A DNA stretch of 64,000 bases from Kitasatospora setae KM-6054 (GCF_000269985.1 NC_016109.1:7095001-7159000); one strand, 5' to 3'; shown: positions 1-8,437, counted from the stretch's first letter. The notes: a model not told the origin generated them from the sequence alone. Numbers and translations: made by a program.

Positions 1-1
1 C

Positions 2-571
2 GTGCTGACCGCCGCCGAGCACGCCTCGCTCGCCGTCCTCGGCACCCGCGGCCACGGCGGCTTCGCCTCGCTGCTGCTCGGCTCGGTCAGCCTGCGGGTC
101 GCCGCGCACGCGGACTGCCCGGTGGTGGTGGTCCGGGCGCCCGGCCGCCCGGGCGGGCCGGTGCTGGTCGCCGTCCACGACGAACGGGACGCCGCCGCGC
201 TGCGGTTCGGCTGCGAGATCGCCGCCCGCCGGGGCCTGCCGGTGCGGGCCGTGCACACCTGGTCGCCGGTGGTGGCCGACGTCGGGCGGATGGCGCCGAT
301 GGTCGACGAACTGGGAGAGGAGTCGGAGCTGCACGAGCAACTGCTGCGCCGCACCTGCGACCCGGTGCGCGAGGACTACCCGGAGGTCGAGGTGGAGAGC
401 CACCAGCTGACCGGGGGCGCCGCCGCGACCCTGGTCGAGGAGTCCCGCACCGCCACCCTGCTGGTGGCCTCCCGGCACGAGCCCGCACCGCGCTTCGGCC
501 TGCGGCTGTCGACGCCCGTGCACGCCGTCCTGCACCACGCGCACTGCCCGGTGGCCGTCGTCCCGGTGTGA
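2..571 (+). CDS. Universal stress protein (UspA family), C-terminal part
   Basis: The reading frame is open at the window edge, so the 5' end lies outside and 189 residues are visible. It holds the end of one Usp domain and a complete second one, as in tandem-domain Usp proteins of actinomycetes. The first domain keeps the ATP-binding signature G-x2-G-x9-G-S (GTRGHGGFASLLLGSVS, residues about 14-30). The equivalent stretch in the second domain (about 157-172, ASRHEPAPRFGLRLST) lacks the glycines, so only the first domain is likely to bind ATP. Such cytoplasmic proteins act in stress or dormancy responses. The stop codon lies inside a short tandem repeat shared with the convergent TetR gene. 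Confidence 0.88.
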   Translation: MLTAAEHASLAVLGTRGHGGFASLLLGSVSLRVAAHADCPVVVVRAPGRPGGPVLVAVHDERDAAALRFGCEIAARRGLPVRAVHTWSPVVADVGRMAPMVDELGEESELHEQLLRRTCDPVREDYPEVEVESHQLTGGAAATLVEESRTATLLVASRHEPAPRFGLRLSTPVHAVLHHAHCPVAVVPV

Positions 572-618
572 GCGTCAGACGGGTGTGAGCGTCAGGCGGG
601 CGGGAGCGTCAGGCGGGC
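568..618. repeat. Three 17-bp tandem repeats bridging two convergent stop codons
   Basis: Units at 568-584, 585-601 and 602-618 follow the pattern GTGAGCGTCAGGCGGGC with one to three differences each. Every unit carries TGA on the plus strand and TCA (TGA on the minus strand), so the repeats can supply stop codons to both the stress protein gene and the convergent TetR gene. It probably arose by slippage duplication. Confidence 0.75.
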
Positions 619-1259
619 GGGAGCAGCGGGCCGGCCAGGCGGCGGAAGGTGGTGTCGGCGAGGTCGGCCGCGGCGGTCGGGGGCGTGTCGGCGGCCGCCC
701 AGGACTCGACGGCGACGCGCATCGCGGTGTTCGCGGCGGCGGCCAGCAGCCGGGCCTCCAAGCCCTCGGCGGCCAGCCCGGTGAGCCCGGCCAGGACGGG
801 GCGCAGCGCGGCCTCGGCGTCGTGGTGGACGCGGTGCCAGACGTCGCGCAGCGCCGGGTCGTCCGGCATGGCGCGGAGCAGGCCGCGGGTCCAGGCCAGC
901 GACTCGGCGGCGCGGCCCGGGGCGGGGGTGAGGGAGGCGCGGGCGGAGTCCAGCAGGGCGGTGAGCGGCGGGGTGCCGGGGGCGGTCGCGGCGAGTAGCT
1001 CGATCCACTGGCGGGAGCCCTCGGCGAGCAGCGGGGCGACCGCGTCCTCCTTGGTCCGGAAGTAGCGGTAGAAGGTGCGCAGCGAGACGCCGGAGGTGCG
1101 GGCGATGTCCTCGGCGGTGGTGCCCTCGGCGCCGTGCTCGGCGAACAGGCGGGCCGCGGCGAGCGAGATCTCCTGCTGGGTGGCGGCCTTGCGGCGCTCG
1201 GTCAGCGACGGCGACTGCGGGGACGTGGGGGTGGGCGAGGGTGCGGACGGGTCGGGCAT
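609..1259 (-). CDS. TetR/AcrR family transcriptional regulator
   Basis: This 216-residue protein has a Ser/Pro-rich lead (1-20) followed by a TetR helix-turn-helix at about 24-72, with LFAEHGAEGTTAEDIA and a recognition helix SGVSLRTFYRYF, then an all-helical ligand and dimer domain. Length and layout are normal for the family. It is transcribed divergently from an SDR oxidoreductase, and the spacer holds the dyad TGGCAC-AAC-GTGCCA, a typical TetR operator. I infer that it represses the SDR and itself, with a small molecule related to the SDR substrate as ligand. The ligand cannot be read from the sequence. Confidence 0.9.
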   Translation of the reverse strand: MPDPSAPSPTPTSPQSPSLTERRKAATQQEISLAAARLFAEHGAEGTTAEDIARTSGVSLRTFYRYFRTKEDAVAPLLAEGSRQWIELLAATAPGTPPLTALLDSARASLTPAPGRAAESLAWTRGLLRAMPDDPALRDVWHRVHHDAEAALRPVLAGLTGLAAEGLEARLLAAAANTAMRVAVESWAAADTPPTAAADLADTTFRRLAGPLLPPA

Positions 1260-1356
1260 GGCGGTTCCCCCGGGATGCGGTGTGCGCGTGTGCGCGCGTG
1301 TGCGGCCGGTGTCGGCGGTCTCCAGCCTAGCCGGGAAGCGTCACGGAGTGCGGAAG

Positions 1357-1371
1357 TGGCACAACGTGCCA
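1357..1371. promoter_or_regulatory. Probable TetR operator overlapping the SDR promoter
   Basis: This is a perfect 6-3-6 inverted repeat, TGGCAC AAC GTGCCA, in the spacer between the divergent TetR and SDR genes. TGGCAC could serve as a -35 with TACCGT at 1380-1385 as -10 (17-bp spacing) for the SDR. On the other strand TAGGCT (1325-1330) resembles a -10 for the regulator. Binding by the neighbouring TetR protein is inferred. Confidence 0.6.
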
Positions 1372-1447
1372 GCTAGGCGTACCGTGCACATCGAGGGGCC
1401 GGACCGACCCGCCCGACCCCCGCCCGCACCACAGGGAGACCCCCGTC

Positions 1448-2212
1448 ATGAAGCGTTTCGAAGGCCGCCGCGTCCTGATCACCGGCGCCGGCTCCGGCAT
1501 CGGCCAGGCCACCGTCCACCGGATCCTGGCCGAGGGCGGCATCGTGGTCGCCGTCGACGTGTCCGAGGCCGGCCTCGCCGCCACCCACCAGCGGGCCGAG
1601 GCCGACGGCACCGCCGACCAGCTGAGCACCGTGGTCGTCGACATCTCCGACGAGGCGTCCGTCCGGGCCGGCGTCGGCGGCGCGATCACCGGCCTCGGCG
1701 GCCTGGACGTGCTGGTCAACGCGGCCGGCATCCTGCGCTCGGCGCACACCGAGCAGACCACGCTGGAGTTCTGGAACCGGATGCTGGCGGTCAACCTGAC
1801 CGGCACCTTCCTGGTCACCCGCGAGGCGCTGCCCGCGCTGCTCGCCACCGGCCGCGGCGTGGTGGTCAACTTCTCCTCCACCTCCGCCTCCTTCGCCCAC
1901 CCCTACATGGCCGCGTACGCCGCGACCAAGGGCGGCATCCAGTCCTTCACGCACGCCATCGCCGCCGAGTACGCCAAGCAGGGCCTGCGCGCCGTCAGCG
2001 TCGCGCCCGGCTCGATCGCCTCCGGCATGACCGCCGACCCCGGGCTGCCCGCGGACGCCGACATGTCGTGGTTCGTCAAGCTCCAGCCCGCCCTCGGGCA
2101 GGGCTTCGCGGGCCCGGAGACGGTCGCCGGCGTGATCGCCATGCTGGCCTCCGACGACGGCGCGTTCGTCACCGGCACCGAGATCCGGATCGACGGCGGC
2201 ACCCACGCCTGA
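1448..2212 (+). CDS. SDR family NAD(P)-dependent oxidoreductase
   Basis: A 254-residue classical short-chain dehydrogenase/reductase. The cofactor motif TGAGSGIG is at about 12-19 and the NAAG motif near 90. The catalytic Ser lies in NFSSTSASFAHPY and the YxxxK motif is YAATKGG near 157. The C-terminus reads GTEIRIDGGTHA, usual for FabG-like members that reduce ketones or oxidise secondary alcohols. The ATG follows GGGAGACCCCCGTC. It stands alone behind a promoter shared with the TetR gene, so it is probably induced by the regulator's ligand. The substrate is unknown. Confidence 0.9.
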   Translation: MKRFEGRRVLITGAGSGIGQATVHRILAEGGIVVAVDVSEAGLAATHQRAEADGTADQLSTVVVDISDEASVRAGVGGAITGLGGLDVLVNAAGILRSAHTEQTTLEFWNRMLAVNLTGTFLVTREALPALLATGRGVVVNFSSTSASFAHPYMAAYAATKGGIQSFTHAIAAEYAKQGLRAVSVAPGSIASGMTADPGLPADADMSWFVKLQPALGQGFAGPETVAGVIAMLASDDGAFVTGTEIRIDGGTHA

Positions 2213-2431
2213 CCCGGCGGCCGGGCGTCTTCCGGGGCCTTCCTGCGCTTTCCGGTGGTTCGGGAACCGCAGGGCCGGGTCGGGACGTCACCCCGGCGGC
2301 AGGCATACTGCTTGCCGCGCGTGCCCGAGGCACGTCGTACGTCCCGCCCGGCCGTCGGCCGCCGATCTCCGATCGCGTGCGCGCCGGGAACGGGGCGGGG
2401 CCGAGAACGGAAGACACGGGGACCACGGGGC

Positions 2432-3655
2432 ATGGGGCTCACCAGCACGACACTGCTGCTGTTCACGATCGAGGTCGCGCTGGTCGTCCTCGGCGCGACC
2501 GTCTGGTGGTGGCCCGCCTTCGCCGAACGGCACTGGCGGGCGGTGCTCGGACGGGTCGGCATGCTGCTCGGCAGCCAGTTCGCGCTGCTCGCCGTGCTCG
2601 GCCTGGTCGCGAACAACTACTTCTCGTTCTACAGCAGTTGGAACGACCTACTGGGCACCGGCCCGGACGCCCCGGTCTCCGTCCGGGCCGCCGCCGCTCC
2701 CGGGGCGCAGCCCGCGCCGACCGGCTCGGCCGCGTCGTCCGCCGCCTCCGCCGCGCCGACCGCTTCCGCTTCCGCTTCCGCCTCCGCCGAGGCCGACCCG
2801 CCGAACCTGCCGGTGCTGCCCGCCGAGGAGACCGGCAGCGAACCCGTCAACGCCAGCGGGCGCGACCCGCAGAAGGTCGGCGCGATCCGCGCCGTCCGGA
2901 TCCCCGGCGCCCGCACCGGGCTGAGCACCGACGGGTACGTCTACCTGCCGCCGCAGTACTTCCAACCCGGCAACGAGCAGCGGAAGTTCCCCGCGGTGAT
3001 CGCGATGACCGGTTTCCCCGGCGACGCCAAGGCGCTGATCACCCGCTTCAACTACCCCGGCGTCGCGCTGGACGAGCTCCGGGCCGGCCGGATGCAGCCC
3101 ACCGTGCTGGTGCTGATGCGGCCCTCGCCCGCGATGCCCGCCGACCCCGAGTGCGAGGACGTCCCCGGCGGCCCGCAGGCCGAGACGTACTTCGCCAAGG
3201 ACGTCCCGCGCGCGATCGGCGCCGCCTACCGGGTCGCCACCGGCCCCGGCGCCTGGGGCGTGATGGGCAACTCCACCGGCGGCTACTGCGCCGCGAAGCT
3301 CGCCATGCGGCACCCCGACGTGTTCGCGGGCGGCGTCTCCATCTCCGGCTACCTCAAGGCCGCCGAGGACGTCACCACCGGCGACCTGTTCAAGGGCAGC
3401 CAGCGCCGCCGCGACGAGGCCGACCTGCTCTGGCGGGTGCGCAACCTGCCGATGCCCGCCACCGGGATCATGCTCAGCGGCGCGGAGAAGGGCGACGGCG
3501 ACTTCCGCGCCGAGGCCGACGCGTTCACCGCCGCCGCGAAAGCTCCGCTGACCACCGGCATCGCGTCCGTCCCCGAGGGCGGCCACAACTACACGACCTG
3601 GATCAAGCTGCTGCCGTCCGGGTTCCAGTTCCTGTCGGCGCGGCTGAAGGTCTGA
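2432..3655 (+). CDS. Membrane-anchored alpha/beta-hydrolase esterase (esterase D/mycolyltransferase-like)
   Basis: I start this 407-residue protein at the ATG that opens the hydrophobic N-terminus (MGLTSTTLLLFTIEVALVV). The frame is open further upstream but has no good start there. Two membrane segments (about 7-28 and 45-65) are followed by an Ala/Ser-rich linker (about 85-120). The esterase domain that follows has its nucleophile in GVMGNSTGGY (near 272) and a late His in GGHNYTTW (near 380). This layout matches secreted or membrane-tethered esterases of actinomycetes related to antigen 85 and esterase D. Substrates are not predictable; cell-envelope esters are one possibility. Confidence 0.82.
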   Translation: MGLTSTTLLLFTIEVALVVLGATVWWWPAFAERHWRAVLGRVGMLLGSQFALLAVLGLVANNYFSFYSSWNDLLGTGPDAPVSVRAAAAPGAQPAPTGSAASSAASAAPTASASASASAEADPPNLPVLPAEETGSEPVNASGRDPQKVGAIRAVRIPGARTGLSTDGYVYLPPQYFQPGNEQRKFPAVIAMTGFPGDAKALITRFNYPGVALDELRAGRMQPTVLVLMRPSPAMPADPECEDVPGGPQAETYFAKDVPRAIGAAYRVATGPGAWGVMGNSTGGYCAAKLAMRHPDVFAGGVSISGYLKAAEDVTTGDLFKGSQRRRDEADLLWRVRNLPMPATGIMLSGAEKGDGDFRAEADAFTAAAKAPLTTGIASVPEGGHNYTTWIKLLPSGFQFLSARLKV

Positions 3656-3713
3656 GGGCCCGTGGTGGGGGCCGGTCGGGGAGCGGGGAGGGGGCGGTCT
3701 CGGGGCGGTCGGG

Positions 3714-4040
3714 TCAGGCCGGGGTGAGGGTGCCGGTGTGCAGCTCGCCGACCCGGCCGGTCTCGCCCTCCCATGTCCAGAACACCTTCACCGTCAGGGC
3801 GTTGAGGTCCATCACGTGGCTGACGGTGATGCCGCTGCGCTCCGTCCAGGAGACGAACCAGACGTTCGGGGCGACGGCCGCGACGTGCAGCGGGACGTCC
3901 TCGTACTGGCCGGCCGACTCGCCGAGGCCCTCCCAGCGCAGCCGAGTGCCGTCCGCGGAGTAGGAGTTGCGGAAGGAGGCGCCGTTGTCGACCTCGAAGA
4001 GGTAGGTGCGGCCGGCGAAGCCCGGCAGGGGGGCGTTCAT
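3714..4040 (-). CDS. MoaF-like small protein
   Basis: A 108-residue soluble protein starting at MNAPLPGFAGRTYLFEVDNG. The alternating strand pattern, and the sequence running from the F-x-V-D-N-G segment through WEGLGESAG and VWFVSWTE to VMDLNALTVKVFW, resemble the beta-barrel MoaF/MoaF-like domains found alone in many actinomycetes. Longer frames extend upstream, but the conserved region begins at this ATG. The function of single-domain MoaF-like proteins is not established, and no molybdenum cofactor genes lie nearby. It is convergent with the esterase gene, 58 bp away. Confidence 0.7.
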   Translation of the reverse strand: MNAPLPGFAGRTYLFEVDNGASFRNSYSADGTRLRWEGLGESAGQYEDVPLHVAAVAPNVWFVSWTERSGITVSHVMDLNALTVKVFWTWEGETGRVGELHTGTLTPA

Positions 4041-4180
4041 GGGGTGGTCCTCGGTCCTCGGTGCGGTCGGGTCGGTCGGTGGTGGTGCGGGGCGTTGCGG
4101 GGTGATGCGGTCAGGCGGGTGCGGCCGGGGTGGCCGCACCCGCCCAACCTATCGGACCGGGGCCCGGGCCGGGTGGCGGG

Positions 4181-4576
4181 TCAGCAGGCGAAGTCCACGC
4201 GGCGGAAGGTCGCGTAGTGGTCCGCCGTGTAGTAGTCCTCGTGGTAGACCTTGCCGGTCACGATCCGCCGGGCGCCGCGGGTCGAACTGCCCGGGGTGAT
4301 GACGGTGTACTCGTGGTAGTAGCCGGAGGACTGCGCGGGCAGCACGCCCTCGCGGTTCTGGAACACGATGCCGTCCTGCGAGTACGGGAACGGCCCGCCC
4401 GCGTCGATCAGGCGGATGGTGTCGCGGCCCTGGCTGGGCAGCGCCGAGTAGCAGACGTTCCCGCTGACGGCGGCGTGCGCCTCGCCGACGGTGGCGACGG
4501 TGGGGGCGAGGGTCAGCAGGCCGAGGGCGGCGACCGAGCCGGCACGGATCTTCAACGCGCGTAGAGTCATTCGCAT
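4181..4576 (-). CDS. Secreted guanyl-specific ribonuclease (RNase Sa/barnase-type)
   Basis: The 131-residue precursor has a signal peptide (1-35, cleavage near AHA-AVSG) and a mature domain of about 96 residues, the size of RNase Sa. Motifs SALPSQGRDT, GPFPYSQDG, VFQNRE, GYYHEYTVITPG and DHYATF match that family closely. Catalytic residues read as Glu89 (HEYTV), Arg103/104 (GARRI) and His120 (DHYATF). Cys42 and Cys131 form the expected end-to-end disulfide. It cleaves single-stranded RNA after guanine outside the cell. No barstar-like inhibitor gene is adjacent, in line with secretion before folding. Confidence 0.95.
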   Translation of the reverse strand: MRMTLRALKIRAGSVAALGLLTLAPTVATVGEAHAAVSGNVCYSALPSQGRDTIRLIDAGGPFPYSQDGIVFQNREGVLPAQSSGYYHEYTVITPGSSTRGARRIVTGKVYHEDYYTADHYATFRRVDFAC

Positions 4577-4758
4577 GGCAGCAGTGTGATGCCGCGCCGG
4601 GCCCGCGGTAACCCTTGGCGGGAACACTTCACGTATGGGTAACTGCCGCACCATCCCGACGACTTGTGCCGTACCGCCACCAGCGGCGTCCCGGCGGTGT
4701 GGTCCTGACACATGCCGCGCGCGACGCCGTCCGGCCGCGCCCGAGGGCACGTCGTCCG

Positions 4759-5354
4759 TCAGCGCTTGACGAGCCGGTCGAGGACGGCGGCGACGGCGGA
4801 CTTGACCGCGTCGCGGTGGCGCACGCCCCGGTCGGCGAGGACGTGGAGCAGCCGCAGGGTGCGCAGGCAGTTGCCGACCCGCGCGGGGACGGGAGCCCTG
4901 ACGCGGTCGGCCCCGAACCGGTCGGCGATCGGGCCGAGCCGGCCGACGGCCTCGCGTTCGTCCAGGTCGGCGCGACCGCGTGGAGCCGGCCGAGCTCCGG
5001 GTCTTGGCCGCGCAGGTCCCGCTCCGCCGGGCACCAGCGCTCGAACGCGTCCACCCAGCCGGACCTGAGGTCCCCCGCGGTCACCAGCATGTCGAGGACG
5101 AGGGGGCGCGAAGGCGCGGGCCTCGCTCCGCAGGTGGGCGAACCGGGCGGCCATCTCGTCACCCGGCTCAGCCGCCGGGCCGCCCCGATCGTGCCGCGGG
5201 CGATCCAGGCCGTCGTGACGGTGGGCGGCGCACCGTCCTGCACCAGCGGATCGGGATCCGTCAGCGCGTCGGACAGCTCCCGGACGAGGTCGTCCGCGAG
5301 CCGGCCGGCGGGTACGGCGCAGGCGGCTTCCTCCGCGCCGTTCCAGTCGATCAC
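4759..5354 (-). pseudogene. DUF2785 family protein, multiply frameshifted
   Basis: A DUF2785-like protein can be read only by moving between two minus-strand frames. The GTG at 5354 opens VIDWNGAEEAAC through LSDALTDPDPLVQDG and AWIARG; the other frame gives DEMAARFAHL; the first resumes with VLDMLVTAG, VDAFERWCPAERDLRG and ELGRLHAVA; the second ends with LLHVLADRGVRHRDAVKSAV and a stop at 4759-4761. At least three shifts are needed, near 5165, 5110 and 4955, so the copy is inactivated. The normal function of DUF2785 proteins is unknown. Several scattered indels favour old decay over a single sequencing error. Confidence 0.72.
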
Positions 5355-5903
5355 GGGGGCAGGGCGGGACGGTGCCGTTGCCGCGCGCCCGCCGCCGCCT
5401 CTCCTCCCGCCCCCGCCGCCTCTCCCGCCGCCGCCTCGCCACGGGCCGACCCGGCTCGTGAGCGCAGGCCCGTACCCGGTGCGCGGGCGAGCCGTACCCG
5501 GCCCGGCGGCAGTCACGGAGCGTGGTGTGAGAGTGCTCTCAGCGGGCCGTCGACCCTTGGAGACAAAGCGACAATCTGCCTAGCCTGCGAGTGCGTCCCG
5601 AACCGGGCGCACCCGCCGCCGGGACGCCTGATCCCGCCCGCCCGACGGCGTTCCCACAGCACACCACGGGCGGGAGCGGGGGACCCACGGCAGTACGCCG
5701 CGCCACCCTCCTGCCCCCGCCCCTGCCCGGCGGCGGGCACCGGCCCGGCTCGGGGTGAAGCCGCACCGCCCGTACCGCGTTCCACCGGTACGGGCCGGAG
5801 CGGCCGGGCGCACGCGGAGGTACCGGACGGCAGGCCCGTCCCGGGAACCACGGCGCCCGAACCCGACAGCTCACCTCGCAGGCGTCGCGGAGGACCACAC
5901 CCC
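5355..5903. other. Intergenic region before the GH16 gene
   Basis: No gene was recognised in these 549 bp. 5384-5450 is a pyrimidine-rich simple sequence built from CCGCCGCCTCTCC-like blocks. A possible promoter for the GH16 gene is TTGGAG (5557-5562) and TAGCCT (5581-5586) with 18-bp spacing. The inverted repeat GCCCGTACC (5768-5776) / GGTACGGGC (5787-5795) could form a leader hairpin. All regulatory readings here are tentative. Confidence 0.4.
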
Positions 5904-7076
5904 ATGCGACCCACCACTCTTGCCGCCCCCTCCCGCCCGCTGCGCCTCGGCGTCCTCGCGGGCGCCGCCGCACTGGTCGGCGTCCCGCTCGCCACCGTCC
6001 CGGCGCAGGCCGCCACCACGACCGGCACCGGCACCGGCACCGTCGTCCAGGACCGGCTCACCCCCGCCGGGATGACCGCCGGCAGCGCGAGCACCGCCTC
6101 GGTCACCCTGCACGCGAACCGCTGCTTCACCGCGAAGACCGTCGGCGTCGGCGTCCGCGACGCGGCCGGGACCAACCTGGACTTCCCCGGCAGCGCGAGC
6201 AACGTCCGGATCTGCCCCGGCGGCACCACCGTCACCACCGGCGCCCGTGCCCTCCCGGCCGGCAGCTACACCCAGTTCGGCTTCTGGCAGGACACCGCGG
6301 GCGGCTGGCACAACCTCCCCACCCGGACGCTGACCGTCGCGGACCCCGCCGCCGGCACCCCGACGACCCCGACCACCCCGGCCGGCCCCGCCCAGGGCAA
6401 GACGCCGGTCTGGGCGGAGGAGTTCTCCGGACCGATCGCCTGGGGCAGCAAGTGGACCGGCGACCGCAGCAGCGCCTACCGCTACGGCGACCACAACCCC
6501 GACGACAACAAGCTGGACTGGCTCGCCCCGTCCGCCGTCACCGTCTCCGGCGGCGTCGCCACCTTCACCGCCACCCCCTCCGCACACACCCTGGAGAGCG
6601 GAAAGCGGGCCTGGGACACCGGCCTGCTCACCACGGAGTACAGCAAGGACGGCTTCCAGGTCCGCACCGGCGACTACATCGAGGCCCGGGTGAAGCTCCC
6701 GGCCGGCGACGGCGCCTGGCCCGCGCTGTGGACCTGGAAGGACGGCAACAACGAGATCGACAGCTTCGAGTACCACCCCGACAACCCGAACCTGCTGGAA
6801 CTCTCCAACCGGATCCGCCCCGGCCTGAAGTACCACACCGACACCGCCGCGATCGCCCCCGACCGCTGGGTCACCGTCGGCACCTACTACGGCGCGGACT
6901 CGGTCGACTGGTACGTCAACGGCGCCAAGGTCTACTCGGACGGGACGGGCGTCGGCGCGAACTGGTCCGCCTACCCCATCCTCAACCTGTCGCTCAGCGC
7001 CGGGCAGTACCACCCGGCGGCGAGCGGGAGCGCGGCGCTCGCGTTCAGCGCGGACTACCTGCGGGTTTACCGGTGA
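5904..7076 (+). CDS. Secreted glycoside hydrolase family 16 protein
   Basis: The 390-residue precursor starts at MRPTTLAAPSRPLRLG, with a signal peptide to about residue 33 (PAQAATTTG). A beta-rich domain (34-150) with a Cys pair and a Thr/Pro linker (about 151-168) lead into a GH16 catalytic domain (170-390). The family active site E-I-D-S-F-E lies at 284-289, with Glu284 the nucleophile and Glu289 the acid/base, preceded by WPALWTWKDG. It should cut internal beta-glycosidic bonds of an extracellular glucan or galactan. The N-terminal domain may bind carbohydrate. The stop codon is the first unit of the 14-bp repeat array. Confidence 0.92.
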   Translation: MRPTTLAAPSRPLRLGVLAGAAALVGVPLATVPAQAATTTGTGTGTVVQDRLTPAGMTAGSASTASVTLHANRCFTAKTVGVGVRDAAGTNLDFPGSASNVRICPGGTTVTTGARALPAGSYTQFGFWQDTAGGWHNLPTRTLTVADPAAGTPTTPTTPAGPAQGKTPVWAEEFSGPIAWGSKWTGDRSSAYRYGDHNPDDNKLDWLAPSAVTVSGGVATFTATPSAHTLESGKRAWDTGLLTTEYSKDGFQVRTGDYIEARVKLPAGDGAWPALWTWKDGNNEIDSFEYHPDNPNLLELSNRIRPGLKYHTDTAAIAPDRWVTVGTYYGADSVDWYVNGAKVYSDGTGVGANWSAYPILNLSLSAGQYHPAASGSAALAFSADYLRVYR

Positions 7077-7340
7077 CGTGACATCGATGACGCGACATTG
7101 GTGACGCCACATCGATGACACCGCATCGGTGACGCGGCATGCGTGAGGAGGCATCGATGCTGCGGCATCGGTGACGAGTCATGAATGTCGAGTCATGGAT
7201 GTCACCTCATGCGTGTCGCGACACCAATGACAAGTCATTTGATGCCACGGCATGGATGACGTGTCACCAATGTCGCGGCATCAATGTCGCGGCATCGATA
7301 AAGCGTCATCGATGACGCGACATTGATGACACGTCACGAA
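7074..7340. repeat. Nineteen-unit array of a 14-bp degenerate tandem repeat
   Basis: The whole space between two convergent genes divides into 19 units of 14 bp (one of 15), consensus TGWCGCGRCATCGA. T1 and C9-A10 are unchanged in all 19 units, G2 in 18, and T11 in 16. Across unit borders the consensus makes a 12-bp palindrome ATGWCGCGWCAT separated by 2 bp. Both flanking genes take their stop codons from it: TGA at 7074-7076 and the minus-strand stop at 7334-7336. It has no repeat/spacer division like CRISPR. Function is unknown; options are a bidirectional terminator, a protein-binding array or a slippage-born minisatellite. Confidence 0.9.
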
Positions 7341-7801
7341 ACGGTAAGCGTGAACGGCGTCAGGTTGTTCGCCGGATTGTGGTCGTCCGCGCTCACCACC
7401 CGCACCTGCCCCACGGTCTTCAGGCCGTGGGGCAGCTCCGCGTCCGCCCGCACCGGCACCAGGGCCGTCGCGGAGCGCAGCGAGGGGAGGCCGGCGGGGA
7501 AGGTGCAGCTGACGGTCCGTCCGGTGACGGTGCAGGCGGACGGGAAGTAGGGGCCGGTCGGGGTGAAGCCCGGGGGGAGGTCGATCACCACGGTGAAGGG
7601 CGAGGCGGCGGTCTGCGGGCCGCCGTTGCCGACGAAGCCGTGCACCGTGGTGGTGCCGCCGGGGGCCACCGGGTCGGGGTCGAGGCGGACCACGCGGAGG
7701 TCCGAGTTCGAGGGGGCGGCGGCCGCGCCCGGCGCGGCCAGGGTGCCGAGGGTGCCCAGGGCGAGGGCGGGGGCGGCGAGCAGGGAGAGGAGACGGTGCA
7801 C
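7334..7801 (-). CDS. Small secreted protein with a DUF11-like beta-sandwich
   Basis: The GTG at 7801 is chosen because GGAGG precedes it by 6 nt; an upstream ATG would add 16 residues with no such site. The 155-residue product starts VHRLLSLLAAPALALG and has a signal peptide cleaved near GAAAAPSN. The rest (about 30-155) resembles a single DUF11/CARDB-type Ig-like repeat, with DPDPVAPGGTTTVHGFVGN, IDLPPGFTPTG and a closing NPANNLTPFTLTVS. Two Cys near the middle may pair. A cell-surface or matrix role is likely; no catalytic motif is seen. It faces the GH16 gene across the repeat array. Confidence 0.8.
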   Translation of the reverse strand: MHRLLSLLAAPALALGTLGTLAAPGAAAAPSNSDLRVVRLDPDPVAPGGTTTVHGFVGNGGPQTAASPFTVVIDLPPGFTPTGPYFPSACTVTGRTVSCTFPAGLPSLRSATALVPVRADAELPHGLKTVGQVRVVSADDHNPANNLTPFTLTVS

Positions 7802-7893
7802 GGGTGTCCTCCGGCGGAGCGTGGGGTGATGGGTACTCAGCGTAGTCACGGTGCCCGGCGGCGGTGTCGGACCACGCCGCTACCGTGCGGCGC

Positions 7894-8430
7894 ATGACCT
7901 CCGCGCTTCCGCTGCTCGACACCGTCCGCACGCACGAGGGCGTCGCCCGCTTCCTGTCCTGGCCCGGCGACTTCGAGCCGGACGAGGCCGAGCACGCCGA
8001 GCCCGTCCACCTCGCCTCCGGCACCCGGCTGGAGCCCTTCGCCGGGGACGGCGCGGGCGGGACGTACTTCTTCTGCGGCGAAGGCGTCGAGGAACGCCCC
8101 GTGCTGTACGCCGACTCCGAGGGCGGCGCCGCGCTGCTCGCCGTCGGGCTGCCGGAACTGCTGCGGCTGCGGCTGCTGCTGGCGGCGCCGTGGTGGCGGG
8201 ACTGCCAGGAGTTCACCGAGGCGGAGAGCGACCTCCTCGCCGAGGAGTACCTGGCGGACCTGCCCGACCTCGCGGCCGACCGCGAAGCCGCCGCCCGGGC
8301 CCTCGGGCTCGACCTGCCGACCGCCGCCGGGGCGCTGGCCCGCCTGCGCGAGACGGCCACCGTCACCGGCCGCGACTACCGGCTGGTCTTCACGCCCGAG
8401 GGCACCGAGTACGAGCGGCTGTTCGGCTGA
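7894..8430 (+). CDS. SUKH-like (SMI1/KNR4-related) hypothetical protein
   Basis: This 178-residue cytosolic protein starts at MTSALPLLDTVRTHEGVARF. The central block LASGTRLEPFAGDGAGGTYFFCG and VLYADSEGGAALLA resembles SUKH-superfamily proteins, which include bacterial toxin-immunity proteins and general protein-interaction modules. Recognition is by pattern only. A helical C-terminal part (120-165) is followed by a strand ending in YERLFG. It lies upstream of a STAND ATPase and a protein with a SUKH-4-like tail, which supports an immunity or conflict setting without proving it. Confidence 0.6.
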   Translation: MTSALPLLDTVRTHEGVARFLSWPGDFEPDEAEHAEPVHLASGTRLEPFAGDGAGGTYFFCGEGVEERPVLYADSEGGAALLAVGLPELLRLRLLLAAPWWRDCQEFTEAESDLLAEEYLADLPDLAADREAAARALGLDLPTAAGALARLRETATVTGRDYRLVFTPEGTEYERLFG

Positions 8431-8437
8431 GCGGAGG

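Noticed and set aside
1075..3963. Very long plus-strand open frame across the SDR and esterase genes
   Set aside because: Product is Arg/Pro-rich low complexity and is out of frame with two well-supported genes.
7074..7340. CRISPR array
   Set aside because: Units are 14 bp, head to tail with no unique spacers, and no cas genes are present.
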